A stretch of DNA of 64,000 nucleotides from Sphingobium lactosutens DS20 (GTDB taxonomy: Bacteria; Pseudomonadota; Alphaproteobacteria; Sphingomonadales; Sphingomonadaceae). How positions within the stretch are numbered: the first letter of the stretch is position 1; every line of letters begins with the position of its first letter. The stretch is from assembly GCF_000445105.1 (NCBI RefSeq), contig NZ_ATDP01000073.1, positions 1-64,000 on the forward strand, written 5' to 3'. The notes below the pieces were generated by a model. That model worked only from the letters and a program-made list of their open reading frames with translations, was not told where the DNA came from and ran no database searches. The translations under genes and the position numbers were made by a program. Shown here in pieces: positions 52,653 through 62,617 of this stretch.

Positions 52653-54365
52653 TCAGCCTTCGGTCTTGGCCTTGAGCGCTTCGCCCAGAATGTCGCCCAG
52701 CGACGCGCCGCTGTCGGACGAGCCATACTGTGCCACGGCCTGCTTCTCTTCGGCGATCTGCATCGCCTTGACCGAGAAGGTCGGCTTCTTGGCGCGGTCG
52801 AAACCCGTCACCATGGCGTCGAACTTCTGGCCGACCTGGAAGCGTTCCGGACGTTGTTCGTCGCGGTCGCGGCCAAGGTCGCTGCGCTTGATGAAGCCGG
52901 CAGCGCCGTCTTCCCCGGCCTGGACTTCCAGACCACCGTCGCGCACTTCCAGAACCGTCACGGTGACGATCGCGTTCTTGTTGAGGCCAGCGGCAGCAGC
53001 CGCGGTGCCGCCAGCGGCCGGGCCGCCACGCTCAAGCTGCTTCATGCCAAGGCTGATGCGCTCCTTCTCGACGTCGATGTCGAGAACGACGGCCTGAACC
53101 GTCTCGCCCTTGCGATGCAGCGCCAGCGCGTCTTCGCCCGAAATGCCCCATGCGATGTCGGACATGTGCACCATGCCGTCGACGTCGCCGTCCAGGCCGA
53201 TGAACAGACCGAATTCGGTCGCATTCTTGACTTCGCCCTCGACGGTCGAACCGACGGGGTGACGCTCGGCAAAGCTGTCCCAGGGGTTGGACTGCGCCTG
53301 CTTGAGGCCCAAGCTGATGCGGCGCTTCTCGGGATCGACTTCCAGAACCAGGACTTCGACTTCCTGGCTGGTCGACACGATCTTGCCGGGGTGGACGTTC
53401 TTCTTGGTCCACGACATTTCCGAAACATGGACCAAGCCTTCGATGCCCGGCTCCAGTTCGACGAAGGCACCATATTCGGTGATGTTCGTGACGCGGCCCG
53501 TCAGCTTCGCGCCGACCGGATATTTGGCGCTCGCGCCTTCCCACGGATCGCTTTCCAGCTGCTTCATGCCCAGCGAGATGCGCTGCGTGTCGCGGTTGAT
53601 GCGGATGATCTGCACCTTCACCGTGTCGCCGATGTTGATCATCTCGTTGGGATGATTGATGCGCTTGTAGCTGAGGTCGGTGACGTGCAGCAGGCCGTCA
53701 ATGCCGCCCAGGTCGACGAACGCGCCATAATCGGTGATGTTCTTGACGACGCCTTCGATGATCTGACCTTCGGCCAGCGTCTGGATGAGGCCGCTGCGCT
53801 GTTCGGCGCGGGTTTCTTCCAGGATGGCGCGGCGCGACACCACGATGTTGCCGCGGCGACGATCCATCTTGAGGATCTGGAAGGGCTGCGGAATGTCCAT
53901 CAGAGGCGTGACATCGCGCACGGGGCGGATATCGACCTGGCTGCCGGGAAGGAACGCGACGGCGCCGTCAAGGTCGACGGTGAAGCCACCCTTGACGCGG
54001 CCGAAGATGACGCCTTCGACGCGGGCGCTTTCGGTGAATTCGGATTCCAGCTTGTCCCAGGCGGCTTCGCGGCGCGCGCGGTCGCGCGACAGCATGGCTT
54101 CGCCATGGGCATTTTCGACGCGGTCGACATAGACTTCGACTTCGTCGCCGACCTTGAGGTCAGCCTTCTGGCCGGGCATCGCGAATTCGCGCAGCGGCAC
54201 GCGGCCTTCGGATTTCAGGCCAACGTCGATGACGGCCAGGTCGTTTTCGATACCGGTAACGGTGCCCTTGACGACGCGGCCTTCGAAACCGCCATCCTCG
54301 CCACCGAGAGAATCATTGAGCAGCGCGGCGAAATCGTCGCGCGAGGGAAATGCCGTAGAGGCCAT
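52653..54365 (-). CDS. rpsA: 30S ribosomal protein S1
   Basis: The largest small-subunit protein, which binds mRNA and helps initiation. The 570-residue product contains six S1 (OB-fold) repeats. The later four have the clear form LTGRVTNITEYGAFVELEPG or similar, with GLVHVSEMSW-type ends. The N-terminal pair docks on the ribosome. The length is typical of alphaproteobacteria. Confidence 0.96.
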   Translation of the reverse strand: MASTAFPSRDDFAALLNDSLGGEDGGFEGRVVKGTVTGIENDLAVIDVGLKSEGRVPLREFAMPGQKADLKVGDEVEVYVDRVENAHGEAMLSRDRARREAAWDKLESEFTESARVEGVIFGRVKGGFTVDLDGAVAFLPGSQVDIRPVRDVTPLMDIPQPFQILKMDRRRGNIVVSRRAILEETRAEQRSGLIQTLAEGQIIEGVVKNITDYGAFVDLGGIDGLLHVTDLSYKRINHPNEMINIGDTVKVQIIRINRDTQRISLGMKQLESDPWEGASAKYPVGAKLTGRVTNITEYGAFVELEPGIEGLVHVSEMSWTKKNVHPGKIVSTSQEVEVLVLEVDPEKRRISLGLKQAQSNPWDSFAERHPVGSTVEGEVKNATEFGLFIGLDGDVDGMVHMSDIAWGISGEDALALHRKGETVQAVVLDIDVEKERISLGMKQLERGGPAAGGTAAAAAGLNKNAIVTVTVLEVRDGGLEVQAGEDGAAGFIKRSDLGRDRDEQRPERFQVGQKFDAMVTGFDRAKKPTFSVKAMQIAEEKQAVAQYGSSDSGASLGDILGEALKAKTEG

Positions 54366-54528
54366 TAAGTCGTTCCTTCACTCGTCATTGCTGGCCAACC
54401 GGTTGTGTCCGGTGGTCTTTGGCCAAACTACGCGTCAGGCCGAATACCCGCCGCGTATCCAATGGGTTGAGGGCTAAGGGACGCGCCGTCGAGAAAAGCG
54501 AAAAGGGCGCCCGGAAAATCCGCGCGCC

Positions 54529-55173
54529 TTATCGGGTCACTCGAGGAGAGCGACCTTCCAACTGGGCGTCCACAAGCGCGATCGCCCGCTGGACGGCCAA
54601 CTCTATAGTCAAATCCGACGTGTCGAGCAAGTCCGCGCCATCGGCGACGCGCAACGGGGCGTGATCGCGGCTCATGTCGCGCGTATCGCGCGCCTGAATG
54701 TCGGCGACCAGCGAGTCCATGTCGGGATGTCCACCATGCGCCAATGCGTCCTTGTAACGCCGTTCGGCGCGGACGTGCACGCTGGCAGTCACGAAAATCT
54801 TGGCGTCGGCATCAGGTGCGATGACCGTGCCGATGTCACGCCCGTCCAGGATCGCGCCGCCCGGCTGGGTGGCAAAGTCGCGCTGCCGCTGAACGAGCGC
54901 GTCGCGCACGACCTGATGCACGGATACGCGACTGGCGAGGCTGCCGACCGCTTCGCTGCGCAGAGCAGCATCAGCGAGGAGCGCATCGCCGAAATCGCAG
55001 GCGGCGAGGGCATCCTCCTCCCGGTCCGGATCGCCGCCGGCCTTGAGCACCGACAACCCGACTGCGCGGTAGAGCAGACCCGTATCCAGCACCGGCAACC
55101 CATAATGGCGGCCCAATGCCTTGGCGATTGTGCCCTTGCCCGATGCGGCGGGGCCATCCACGGCGATGATCAT
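54529..55173 (-). CDS. cmk: Cytidylate kinase
   Basis: Phosphorylates CMP and dCMP. 214 residues with the P-loop GPAASGKGTIAKAL at the N-terminus, then LDTGLLYRAVG, the ILDGRDIGTVIAPDADAKIF core and the C-terminal TSDLTIELAV. It is coupled to the upstream small membrane gene by a four-base overlap and is part of the aroA-cmk-rpsA block. Confidence 0.95.
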   Translation of the reverse strand: MIIAVDGPAASGKGTIAKALGRHYGLPVLDTGLLYRAVGLSVLKAGGDPDREEDALAACDFGDALLADAALRSEAVGSLASRVSVHQVVRDALVQRQRDFATQPGGAILDGRDIGTVIAPDADAKIFVTASVHVRAERRYKDALAHGGHPDMDSLVADIQARDTRDMSRDHAPLRVADGADLLDTSDLTIELAVQRAIALVDAQLEGRSPRVTR

Positions 55174-55418
55174 TGTGTTTTCCTGCGGAGCGCGTTGCCA
55201 AGTCCGAGCAGCGCGATGGCTGCCCAGACGATTTCCAGCGCCATCGACGCCATGTTGAAATGGACCGTCAGCGACCAGATGAGCAGCAGCGATCCAACGA
55301 GGTTGAGGAGATTGAAAATGACGAAATTCAGCTGCCGGGCCATATTGCTGTAGGCATAGGCCACCACCATGAGCGCGCTGCCGGCAAGGCCGACCAGATT
55401 GGCAAGGTCGAGCGTCAT
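55170..55418 (-). CDS. Small membrane protein, CBU_0592-like
   Basis: An 82-residue protein with three hydrophobic segments ([48 protein letters not shown]). It resembles the CBU_0592 family often found near aroA or cmk in alphaproteobacteria. It overlaps both neighbours by four bases, so it is translated within the operon. Role unknown. Confidence 0.8.
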   Translation of the reverse strand: MTLDLANLVGLAGSALMVVAYAYSNMARQLNFVIFNLLNLVGSLLLIWSLTVHFNMASMALEIVWAAIALLGLGNALRRKTQ

Positions 55419-56755
55419 GCCACCGCCCCCAATTGACGCAGCAATGATATGAAGGTCGGGAAACTGGTGGCCACCGGGCGCATGTCGTCGATCGTCACGC
55501 CGTCATGGGACATGAGGCCTGCAATGGCGAAGCTCATGGCGATGCGATGATCCAGCTTCGTCGCGATCGGTCCGCCGCCCGGCAGCAAATGCCCGCCCGT
55601 GCCCTCGATGATGAGGCCGTCTTCCAGTTCCTCCACCCGCGCGCCTATGGCTCGCAGACCTTCGGCCATGGTGGCGATACGGTCGGATTCCTTGACCCTC
55701 AGTTCCTCCAGCCCTCGAAAGACGCTGCGCCCGTGGGCCAGGGCGGCGGCGACAAAGGCGACCGGATATTCGTCGATCATGCTGGGCGCGCGGGCGGGAT
55801 CGGGTTCGACGCCGTGCAGCGCGGAGGCGGTGACGAGGAGGTCGCCGACCGGCTCGCCGCCAACTTCTCGCTGGTTCACCACCTCGATCGCCCCCCCCAT
55901 TTCGCGCAGCAGGTCGATCAGCCCGGCCCGCGTGGAATTGAGTCCGACATTGCTGATCGTCACTGTGGACCCTGGCACGATCAGCGCCGCGACCATCGGG
56001 AAGGCGGCGGAGGAGGGGTCACCCGGCACGATAATCTGCTGCGGCTGAAGTTCAGCCTCACCCACAAGCGTGATGACCCGTGTGCCATCGGCCTGCGTTT
56101 CGACGGTCAGGTCCGCGCCGAAACCCTGGAGCATGCGTTCGCTATGGTCGCGCGTCGGGACCGGCTCGACGACCCGCGTGATGCCTGGCGTATTGAGACC
56201 GGCCAGCAGGATGGCCGACTTTACCTGCGCCGATGCGACGGGCAACTCGTAATCCAGCGGCACCGCCGGGCACGCGCCCTTCATCGTTAGCGGCAGGCGG
56301 TTTCCGGGGCTGGTCGTGAAGCTGGCGCCCATTTGGGCCAGCGGTTCCGTCACCCGCGCCATCGGGCGCTTGCTCAGGGAAGCGTCGCCGGTGAAGGTGG
56401 CGGTCAGGTCATGGCTGGCGAGCAGGCCCATCAGCAGCCGCGTCGACGTGCCGCTATTGCCCATGTCGAGCGCAATTTCGGGTTGTAACAGGCCGCCGAC
56501 GCCCACGCCATGAATATGCCAGACGCCGTCGGCGTCCCGCTCGATGAGGGCGCCCATGGCGCGCATCGCCGCGGCGGTGGCGAGCACGTCTTCGCCTTCC
56601 AGCAGTCCTTCGACCCGGCTTTCCCCGACCGCCAGAGCGGACAGCATCAGCGACCGGTGCGATATGCTCTTGTCGCCCGGCACGGTGACGTTGCCCGAAA
56701 GCGGGGGCGCCGCGCGGAAGGTCATGGGCATAGGCTGGTCTTGGGTCTGGGTCAC
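55415..56755 (-). CDS. aroA: 3-phosphoshikimate 1-carboxyvinyltransferase (EPSP synthase)
   Basis: The sixth step of the shikimate pathway: shikimate-3-phosphate plus PEP to EPSP. 446 residues with two inverse alpha/beta domains. Visible blocks are [54 protein letters not shown] and the C-terminal [18 protein letters not shown]. The Ala in the LGNSGT-equivalent region suggests a class II-like variant, but this needs alignment. First gene of the aroA-cmk-rpsA block. Confidence 0.95.
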   Translation of the reverse strand: MTQTQDQPMPMTFRAAPPLSGNVTVPGDKSISHRSLMLSALAVGESRVEGLLEGEDVLATAAAMRAMGALIERDADGVWHIHGVGVGGLLQPEIALDMGNSGTSTRLLMGLLASHDLTATFTGDASLSKRPMARVTEPLAQMGASFTTSPGNRLPLTMKGACPAVPLDYELPVASAQVKSAILLAGLNTPGITRVVEPVPTRDHSERMLQGFGADLTVETQADGTRVITLVGEAELQPQQIIVPGDPSSAAFPMVAALIVPGSTVTISNVGLNSTRAGLIDLLREMGGAIEVVNQREVGGEPVGDLLVTASALHGVEPDPARAPSMIDEYPVAFVAAALAHGRSVFRGLEELRVKESDRIATMAEGLRAIGARVEELEDGLIIEGTGGHLLPGGGPIATKLDHRIAMSFAIAGLMSHDGVTIDDMRPVATSFPTFISLLRQLGAVA

Positions 56756-56902
56756 AAATGCCCCTTGTCATGGAACGGAAAAAATCTCCGCGGCTTTTGA
56801 CAGCGGGGTTTGCCTATGGCAAGGCGCGCCTCGTTTCGCGGGCGACCAGACTGTTGCGCCGCGTGATTTCTGTTTGAGCATCGAAGAAGGAACAGGCCGG
56901 AC

Positions 56903-57238
56903 ATGGTGAAGGCTGAATGGGGCACGAAGCGGACCTGCCCGAAATGCGCGACTCGCTTCTACGATCTGGGCAAGGACGACCCGGTGGTCTGCATCAATTG
57001 CAACACCGCCTGGGAGCCCGAGCCGGTGCTGAAGTCGAAGCAGCCCTTGCCCTATGAGGAAGCGCCCAAGAAGGTGGTGGAAACTGCCGACGGTGAGCGG
57101 GAAACGGCCGACGATGATCTGGATCTGGATATCGACGTCGATGATGACGATGATTCCCCGGACAATGACGTCGATCTGGGCGGTGATGACGACCTGGGCG
57201 TCGAAGCCGGCAATGACGACGACAATGACGACAATTAA
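56903..57238 (+). CDS. TIGR02300-family protein
   Basis: A 111-residue protein typical of alphaproteobacteria. The N-terminal zinc-ribbon-like part has CPKCATRFYDLGKDDPVVC with a further CxxC. The C-terminal half is extremely acidic, almost entirely Asp/Asn after residue 65. It is divergent from aroA. Function is not established. Confidence 0.88.
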   Translation: MVKAEWGTKRTCPKCATRFYDLGKDDPVVCINCNTAWEPEPVLKSKQPLPYEEAPKKVVETADGERETADDDLDLDIDVDDDDDSPDNDVDLGGDDDLGVEAGNDDDNDDN

Positions 57239-57327
57239 CTGAAAATTCCGCTTGCCAATGGGGTCTGACGATCCTAGAGGCAGCGACCTCCGAAGCGCCG
57301 GCCCAAGCGGCGCTTCGGGTTGGTGAC

Positions 57328-57403
57328 GGGGCCTTAGCTCAGCTGGGAGAGCGCCTGCATGGCATGCAGGAGGTCAGCGGTTCGATCCCGCTAGGCTCCA
57401 CCA
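57328..57403 (+). tRNA. tRNA-Ala(GGC), copy 1
   Basis: A 76-base tRNA with encoded CCA: acceptor GGGGCCT/AGGCTCC, D arm AGCTCAGCTGGGAGAGC, anticodon arm CCTGC-ATGGCAT-GCAGG (anticodon GGC), T arm AGCGGTTCGATCCCGCT. A strong hairpin (CCGAAGCGCCG/CGGCGCTTCGG, 57290-57318) lies just before it, and GTTTTGCCG/CGGCAAAAC (57404-57448) lies just after. Confidence 0.97.
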
Positions 57404-57558
57404 GTTTTGCCGATCAGGGAAATGTCCAGGGGCATTTGCCGGCAAAACTCCCGAAGCGTCAGCGCAGGGCGGACCTTAGTCTGGGGCTGCACCATTATTT
57501 GGCCGACGGTTTTCCGGACATGGCCTGACCTGATTGCTGCGGCGCGGCCGCGCAGGAT

Positions 57559-57634
57559 GGGGCCTTAGCTCAGCTGGGAGAGCGCCTGCATGGCATGCAG
57601 GAGGTCAGCGGTTCGATCCCGCTAGGCTCCACCA
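57559..57634 (+). tRNA. tRNA-Ala(GGC), copy 2
   Basis: Identical over all 76 bases to the copy at 57328-57403, 155 bases downstream in the same direction. The spacer is not repeated. Gene duplication with conserved sequence suggests concerted maintenance. Confidence 0.97.
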
Positions 57635-57778
57635 AAATTGCATGAAATCTGACCATTGCGACCGGAGCTGGTAGCGCATGGCTGTTGCGGACGCGCATTT
57701 GCCGCCCTGTCTTTCTTGCTTGCGGAGCCGAACCGTCTGTTCGAGGGTTAAGCCGTCGCAACAGGAGATGGCATCGCG

Positions 57779-59173
57779 ATGAAATTCTATCTTTCCCTGC
57801 TGAGCGCCGGCGCTCTGGCCGCGGCGGGCTGCGCTTCGGATGCGCGCTCCAATGACTTGTGCGAGGCAGCGCCGCCCCGCCAGTCCAATGGGGCGCTGCC
57901 CATCGGCCAGGCGTGGAGCGGGACGGATGTGCCCTTCGGTTCGGCGGTGAGCAAAGACGGCCAGCTGGTTGCGGCCTATTATGATGCGGAGCGCTATCTG
58001 ACGCTCGCGACCTATGATCCAGACACGCAGCGTCTTTGCCATAAGCGCCTTGCGTCTCGCTTCGCCGGATGGGACGCGCATAACGCGCTGGTCGTGGCGA
58101 TCGACGATGCTGACACGGTGCATGTCGCCGGCAACATGCACGCCAGCCCGCTTGTATATGCGCGAGGTCCGCTGGATGACCTGAACGCAGTCCGGTTGCA
58201 GCCGATGCTCGGGCGCAATGAAGCCTCGGCTACCTATCCCCAATTCATGCATGATGACGCGGGCAACCTGCTGTTTCTCTATCGCGATGGGATGTCCGGA
58301 AACGGTAGCTGGCTGCTCAACATATGGAACGACGGCAAATGGCAACGCATCGGCGCGCTATTTGCTGATCGCGATGCCAAAGGTCCCGTCAACGCCTATC
58401 CTACTGCCTTTGTAAAGGACGGGTCGGGGCGATTCCATGTTGCCGTGGTGTGGCGTCGGACGCCCGACGTCGCGACCAATTTCGCGCTGACCTATGCGTC
58501 GACGCGCGACTTTCGCCTATGGGATGTCGGGGGGCAACGCGTCAACGGACCGTTGTCGCCGGAAACCATGGAAATGGTCGATGCGCCCGGCGTGCAGCAT
58601 GGGCTGGTCAACAATGCCTTGCTCCAGATCAGCCGGTCAGGGAAACCGGTCTTGCTCTATACCAAGTTCGTCGATGGCCAAAAAAGCGGCGTTGTCGCGG
58701 CGACCAGAGTGAACGGTGCCTGGCGCGAAAAGACGATCGTCGCCGGCAAGACGGCGGTGAAGGTTTCCGGCGGCGGAAGCATGCCGGGTCTGCCTGTGTT
58801 CCGTTTTGGAGAGACGCGCGCCAACGGCGATATGCATGTCAGCGCGGTCATCGCTGGCGTCCAGACCGAATTGCTGCTTGATCCTGATACATTGATGGCA
58901 AAGCCATGGCAGCCAGATGTCGGCCCGAATGCGAGTAGCGCGCGTGCGAAACCGATGCCCGACGTCACGTTGAAAATCCCCCAGGGCATGGACAAGGCGA
59001 CCGTTCGCAAGGTTGAGGTCCGCCAGAACGGCATGGATGGTCCGACCGAGGGCGAATTGCGGTGGTTCGCGCAGGGCGTCAATCAGGACAGGCCACACGT
59101 CTGTACGGAGCAAGCGCCTGTCGCCTGCAAGCCGCCAGCCTCGCCGCTGCTGTGGGTGCCTGCCCCCGACTGA
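57779..59173 (+). CDS. BNR_4-type beta-propeller lipoprotein
   Basis: A 464-residue exported lipoprotein: signal with Cys18 (LAAAGC). The body resembles the BNR_4 (BNR repeat-containing) family, which includes some polysaccharide lyases. YPQFMHDDAGNLLFLYRDG and SGNGSWLLNIWNDGKW are characteristic. A beta-propeller acting on or binding a glycan is likely; the substrate is unknown. An AGGAG site precedes the ATG. It ends 14 bases from convergent uvrD. Confidence 0.78.
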   Translation: MKFYLSLLSAGALAAAGCASDARSNDLCEAAPPRQSNGALPIGQAWSGTDVPFGSAVSKDGQLVAAYYDAERYLTLATYDPDTQRLCHKRLASRFAGWDAHNALVVAIDDADTVHVAGNMHASPLVYARGPLDDLNAVRLQPMLGRNEASATYPQFMHDDAGNLLFLYRDGMSGNGSWLLNIWNDGKWQRIGALFADRDAKGPVNAYPTAFVKDGSGRFHVAVVWRRTPDVATNFALTYASTRDFRLWDVGGQRVNGPLSPETMEMVDAPGVQHGLVNNALLQISRSGKPVLLYTKFVDGQKSGVVAATRVNGAWREKTIVAGKTAVKVSGGGSMPGLPVFRFGETRANGDMHVSAVIAGVQTELLLDPDTLMAKPWQPDVGPNASSARAKPMPDVTLKIPQGMDKATVRKVEVRQNGMDGPTEGELRWFAQGVNQDRPHVCTEQAPVACKPPASPLLWVPAPD

Positions 59174-59187
59174 GCGGCGCGCGATGG

Positions 59188-61464
59188 TCAGGCGATGGAA
59201 ATGAAACTGTCCATCACGCGCTTGCGGCCAGCGGTTTCGAAATCGATCTCCAGCTTGTTGCCCTCGATCTCCGCAACCGTCCCATAGCCAAACTTCTGGT
59301 GGAAGACGCGCAGGCCTATGCTCACGTCGCTGCGTCCCTTATTGCCCAGCGATACGGCGGAGGACCGCGCTTCCACGATGCGGACCGGCTCCTTGCTGAA
59401 CTGGCCCGACGATTGAGCACGCTGCCAGCCCGGTCCCCGGCCGGTGCCGCGCGCGACATTGGCGAAGGGGTCCTCGCGTTCGGACCAGTTGGCGCGCCAC
59501 AAGGACGCGCCGCCGCTCATGCTGCTTTCCTCCTCGACATGCTCGGGGGGCAGTTCCCCCACAAAGCGGGATGGGATGGAACTGGTCCACTGGCCATAAA
59601 TGCGGCGGTTGGCGGCGTGCAGGATGGTGCAGCGTCGCCGCGCGCGCGTGATGGCGACATAGGCGAGCCGACGCTCCTCCTCCAGGCTGTTGAGGCCCCC
59701 TTCATCCAGCGCCCGCTGCGACGGGAACAGCCCTTCCTCCCATCCGGCAAGGAACACATGCTCGAACTCCAGGCCCTTGGCAGCGTGAATGGTCATGATC
59801 GTGACCTTGCGCTCCTCCGCCTGCGCCTCATTGTCCATCACCAGGCTGACATGCTCCAGAAAGGCACCCAGCGTGTCATATTCCTCCATCGCGCGCGTCA
59901 ATTCGGTGAGGTTTTCCAGCCGCCCGGCGCTCTCAGTCGTCCGATCGGCCTGGAGCATCGCGGTATAGCCGCTCTCGTCCAATATCTGCCGCGCCAGTTC
60001 GGCATGGGGCAACTGCCCCGCGCGATCGCGCCACCGCGCCAGATCGCCGATGAAAGCGCCGAGCGACCGGCGCGCCTGCGGCGTCAATTCGTCCGTGTCC
60101 AGGATCCGGGCGGCGGCGAGGGTAAGGGGAATCCCCTGCGCGCGGGCGAGGCGATGCAGTTTCTCCACCGCCTTATCGCCCAGGCCGCGCTTGGGAACAT
60201 TGACGATCCGCTCGAACGCCAGATCGTCCGCCGGTTGGTTGACCAGCCGCAAATAGGCGAGCGCGTCGCGGATTTCGGCGCGCTCATAGAAACGGAAGCC
60301 GCCGATGATGCGATAGGGCAGGCCGATCTGAATGAAGCGATCTTCAAATTCCCGCGTCTGATGCTGGGCGCGGACCAGGATGGCCACATCGTCCAGCGAC
60401 CCGCCGCTCCGCTCGATCGCCTCGATATCCTCGCTGATGCGCCGCGCTTCTTCGGGACCGTCCCATACGCCGATGACCTTGACCTTTTCGCCAACGTCGA
60501 TGTCGGTCCATAACGTCTTGCCCAGGCGATTGCCATTTTCGGCGATGACGCCCGACGCCGCGCCCAATATATGTGGCGTCGACCGATAATTCTGTTCCAG
60601 TCGGATGATCGTCGCGCCGGGAAAATCTTTTTCGAACCGCAGGATATTGGCGACCTCTGCGCCGCGCCAGGAATAGATGGACTGATCGTCATCGCCCACG
60701 CAGCAGATATTCTTCCGCTCCTGCGCCAACAGCCGCAGCCAGAGATACTGGCTGGAATTAGTGTCCTGATATTCGTCCACCATGATGTAGCGAAATTTCT
60801 GCTGATACTGCTCCAGCACGTCGCGATGCTTTTTTAAGATCGTCAGAACATGCAGCAGCAAGTCACCGAAATCACACGCATTCACGTCACGCAGGCGCGC
60901 CTGATAGGCGGCATAGAGTTTTTGCCCCTTGCCATGGGCATAGCCCTCCGCTTCGCCCGCGCTCACCTCCTCGGGGGTCAGCCCCTTGTTCTTCCACTGG
61001 TCGATCAGCCCGCCCAATTGGCGGGCAGGCCACCGCTTTTCGTCAATACCCTCCGCCTGGATCAACTGTTTCATCAGACGCAATTGGTCATCGGTATCGA
61101 GAATGGTGAAGTTGGATTGCAGGCCGACCAGTTCCGCATGACGCCGTAGCATCCGCGCGGCGATGGCATGGAAGGTGCCGAGCCAGGGCATTCCTTCGAC
61201 CGCGTCGCCGATCATCGCCCCCACGCGCGCGCGCATTTCCCGCGCGGCCTTGTTGGTGAAGGTGACCGCCAGGATTTCCGATGGCCAAGCGCGCCGCGTA
61301 CCGATGAGATGCGCAAGCCGAGCGGTCAGCGCCGCGGTCTTGCCCGTTCCCGCGCCCGCCAGCACGAGCACCGGCCCCTCTGTCGTCAACACAGCCTCAC
61401 GCTGCGGCACGTTGAGACCTTTGAGATAGGGCGGATCATTGGGGGAAGGTGCGGGGAGCGTCAT
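59188..61464 (-). CDS. uvrD: DNA helicase II (UvrD/PcrA type)
   Basis: An SF1A 3'-5' DNA helicase for nucleotide excision and mismatch repair, 758 residues from the ATG at 61464 (a TTG at 61473 is possible). Motifs: LAGAGTGKT (I), VTFTNKAAREM (Ia), VDEYQDTN (II), CCVGDDDQSIYSWRGA (III), LEQNYRST (IV), TIHAAKGLEFEHVFLAG (V) and YVAITRAR (VI). The C-terminal region ends with a small Tudor-like domain (VFHQKFGYGTVAEI) as in UvrD/PcrA. Confidence 0.95.
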   Translation of the reverse strand: MTLPAPSPNDPPYLKGLNVPQREAVLTTEGPVLVLAGAGTGKTAALTARLAHLIGTRRAWPSEILAVTFTNKAAREMRARVGAMIGDAVEGMPWLGTFHAIAARMLRRHAELVGLQSNFTILDTDDQLRLMKQLIQAEGIDEKRWPARQLGGLIDQWKNKGLTPEEVSAGEAEGYAHGKGQKLYAAYQARLRDVNACDFGDLLLHVLTILKKHRDVLEQYQQKFRYIMVDEYQDTNSSQYLWLRLLAQERKNICCVGDDDQSIYSWRGAEVANILRFEKDFPGATIIRLEQNYRSTPHILGAASGVIAENGNRLGKTLWTDIDVGEKVKVIGVWDGPEEARRISEDIEAIERSGGSLDDVAILVRAQHQTREFEDRFIQIGLPYRIIGGFRFYERAEIRDALAYLRLVNQPADDLAFERIVNVPKRGLGDKAVEKLHRLARAQGIPLTLAAARILDTDELTPQARRSLGAFIGDLARWRDRAGQLPHAELARQILDESGYTAMLQADRTTESAGRLENLTELTRAMEEYDTLGAFLEHVSLVMDNEAQAEERKVTIMTIHAAKGLEFEHVFLAGWEEGLFPSQRALDEGGLNSLEEERRLAYVAITRARRRCTILHAANRRIYGQWTSSIPSRFVGELPPEHVEEESSMSGGASLWRANWSEREDPFANVARGTGRGPGWQRAQSSGQFSKEPVRIVEARSSAVSLGNKGRSDVSIGLRVFHQKFGYGTVAEIEGNKLEIDFETAGRKRVMDSFISIA

Positions 61465-61566
61465 GGCGATCAACTAGGGTCGAGCAGGGATGGGGGCAAG
61501 GGCAGGGCCTTGCATGGCAGAGCTTTCTATGAGAACAAAAGGGGAATCATGCAAGGGAGGACTGCC

Positions 61567-61965
61567 ATGCTGACCGGCCAATGCCAATGCGGCGCCATTC
61601 GATACACCGTAGAGGGCGATCCGGCCTATAGCGCGCTGTGCCACTGCGGCGATTGCCGGGCGAGCGCCGGCGCGCCGATGGTCGGGTGGGCATTGTTTCC
61701 CGAGGACAAGGTCATCATCAGCGGCGAGCCGGTCAGCTATCGCTCATCCGAAAACGCGGTTCGTCAGTTTTGCGGGACCTGCGGCACCGGGCTTTTTTAT
61801 CGCAACCCCGTCATCTTTCCCGGCGGGATCGACATTCAAACCGCGACACTGGACGACCAGGATGCGCTTCCGCCGCAAGCGCATATCCAATGGGCCGAAG
61901 CGGCGCCCTGGGCAAAGGCGATGCAGGATTTGCCAAGGTTCGATCGCTATCCCGGCGGCCCCTGA
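61567..61965 (+). CDS. GFA-family zinc-binding protein
   Basis: A 132-residue protein of the glutathione-dependent formaldehyde-activating (GFA/CENP-V) fold. Zinc ligands lie in CQCGAIRY, CHCGDC and CGTCGTGLFY. The ATG at 61567 has GGGAGG six bases before it; an ATG at 61549 is an alternative. True GFA activity is doubtful for most members, so the function is left open. Confidence 0.85.
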   Translation: MLTGQCQCGAIRYTVEGDPAYSALCHCGDCRASAGAPMVGWALFPEDKVIISGEPVSYRSSENAVRQFCGTCGTGLFYRNPVIFPGGIDIQTATLDDQDALPPQAHIQWAEAAPWAKAMQDLPRFDRYPGGP

Positions 61966-62088
61966 ACCGGAACCGGGGCGTCGACCCCGCATATTTCATT
62001 ATCATTCGGGAACGGCTTTTCCGCTTTGGGTGTTTTGTCATTCAAACGAGCGGTCGCCGGGGCAAGACAAGAGGAAAGGATATTCCCG

Positions 62089-62538
62089 ATGAAAGCGTTC
62101 CTGTTGGCAGGCGCCGCCATGCTCGGCGTTTCTGCAATTTCCGGCACGGCCCTTGCGCAAGACGCGATGGCGCCGGCCGGTCAGCCGCCCGCTGGGGCGA
62201 TGACACCGCAGACCGATCCAGCCATGCCGACGCCGCCCACAAATCCGGCGACGAATATGCCGGCGCAGCCTGATGGATCGTCCATGCCCATGCCCGCGGA
62301 CCCTAATGCTGGCCAGCCGACCGGGGCGGTCCCGGCCGATCCGGGCATGATGCCGGCTCCCGCCAATGCGCCCCGCGATCCGGCCGCGCCGATGGGCTCA
62401 GCGGAAAATCCCGTGACCATGGGGGGTAATATGACGCCGCCCCCGACCGAGGCAAAGGATTACCCCGTTTGCTCGCGTACCGTACAGGACAGCTGCATCA
62501 ATCCCGGCCAGGCGCGCCGGATGCGCAAGCCGGGCTAA
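62089..62538 (+). CDS. Secreted Pro/Met-rich protein
   Basis: A 149-residue protein with a clear signal peptide (MKAFLLAGAAMLGVSAISG, cleavage after ALA) and a low-complexity Pro/Ala/Met middle. The short C-terminal domain KDYPVCSRTVQDSCINPGQA has two cysteines that may form a disulfide. It looks like a sphingomonad-type periplasmic protein. No activity known. An AGGAAAGG site precedes the start. Confidence 0.75.
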   Translation: MKAFLLAGAAMLGVSAISGTALAQDAMAPAGQPPAGAMTPQTDPAMPTPPTNPATNMPAQPDGSSMPMPADPNAGQPTGAVPADPGMMPAPANAPRDPAAPMGSAENPVTMGGNMTPPPTEAKDYPVCSRTVQDSCINPGQARRMRKPG

Positions 62539-62571
62539 AGAAGCCGAATAGATGCCCTAAGAGGGATGATG

Positions 62572-62602
62572 AGGGTCGGCCCGTCACATTCGGGCCGGCC
62601 CT
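62572..62602. terminator. Bidirectional-type terminator hairpin
   Basis: Arms AGGGTCGGCCCG and CGGGCCGGCCCT (one G-T pair) with a seven-base loop between the convergent genes at 62538 and 62618. Confidence 0.7.
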
Positions 62603-62617
62603 TTCATATGCCTTTCG

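Noticed and set aside
52644..54368. 574-codon plus-strand open frame opposite rpsA
   Set aside because: It is an antisense shadow of rpsA caused by high GC and repeat codon pattern. It has no protein family features.
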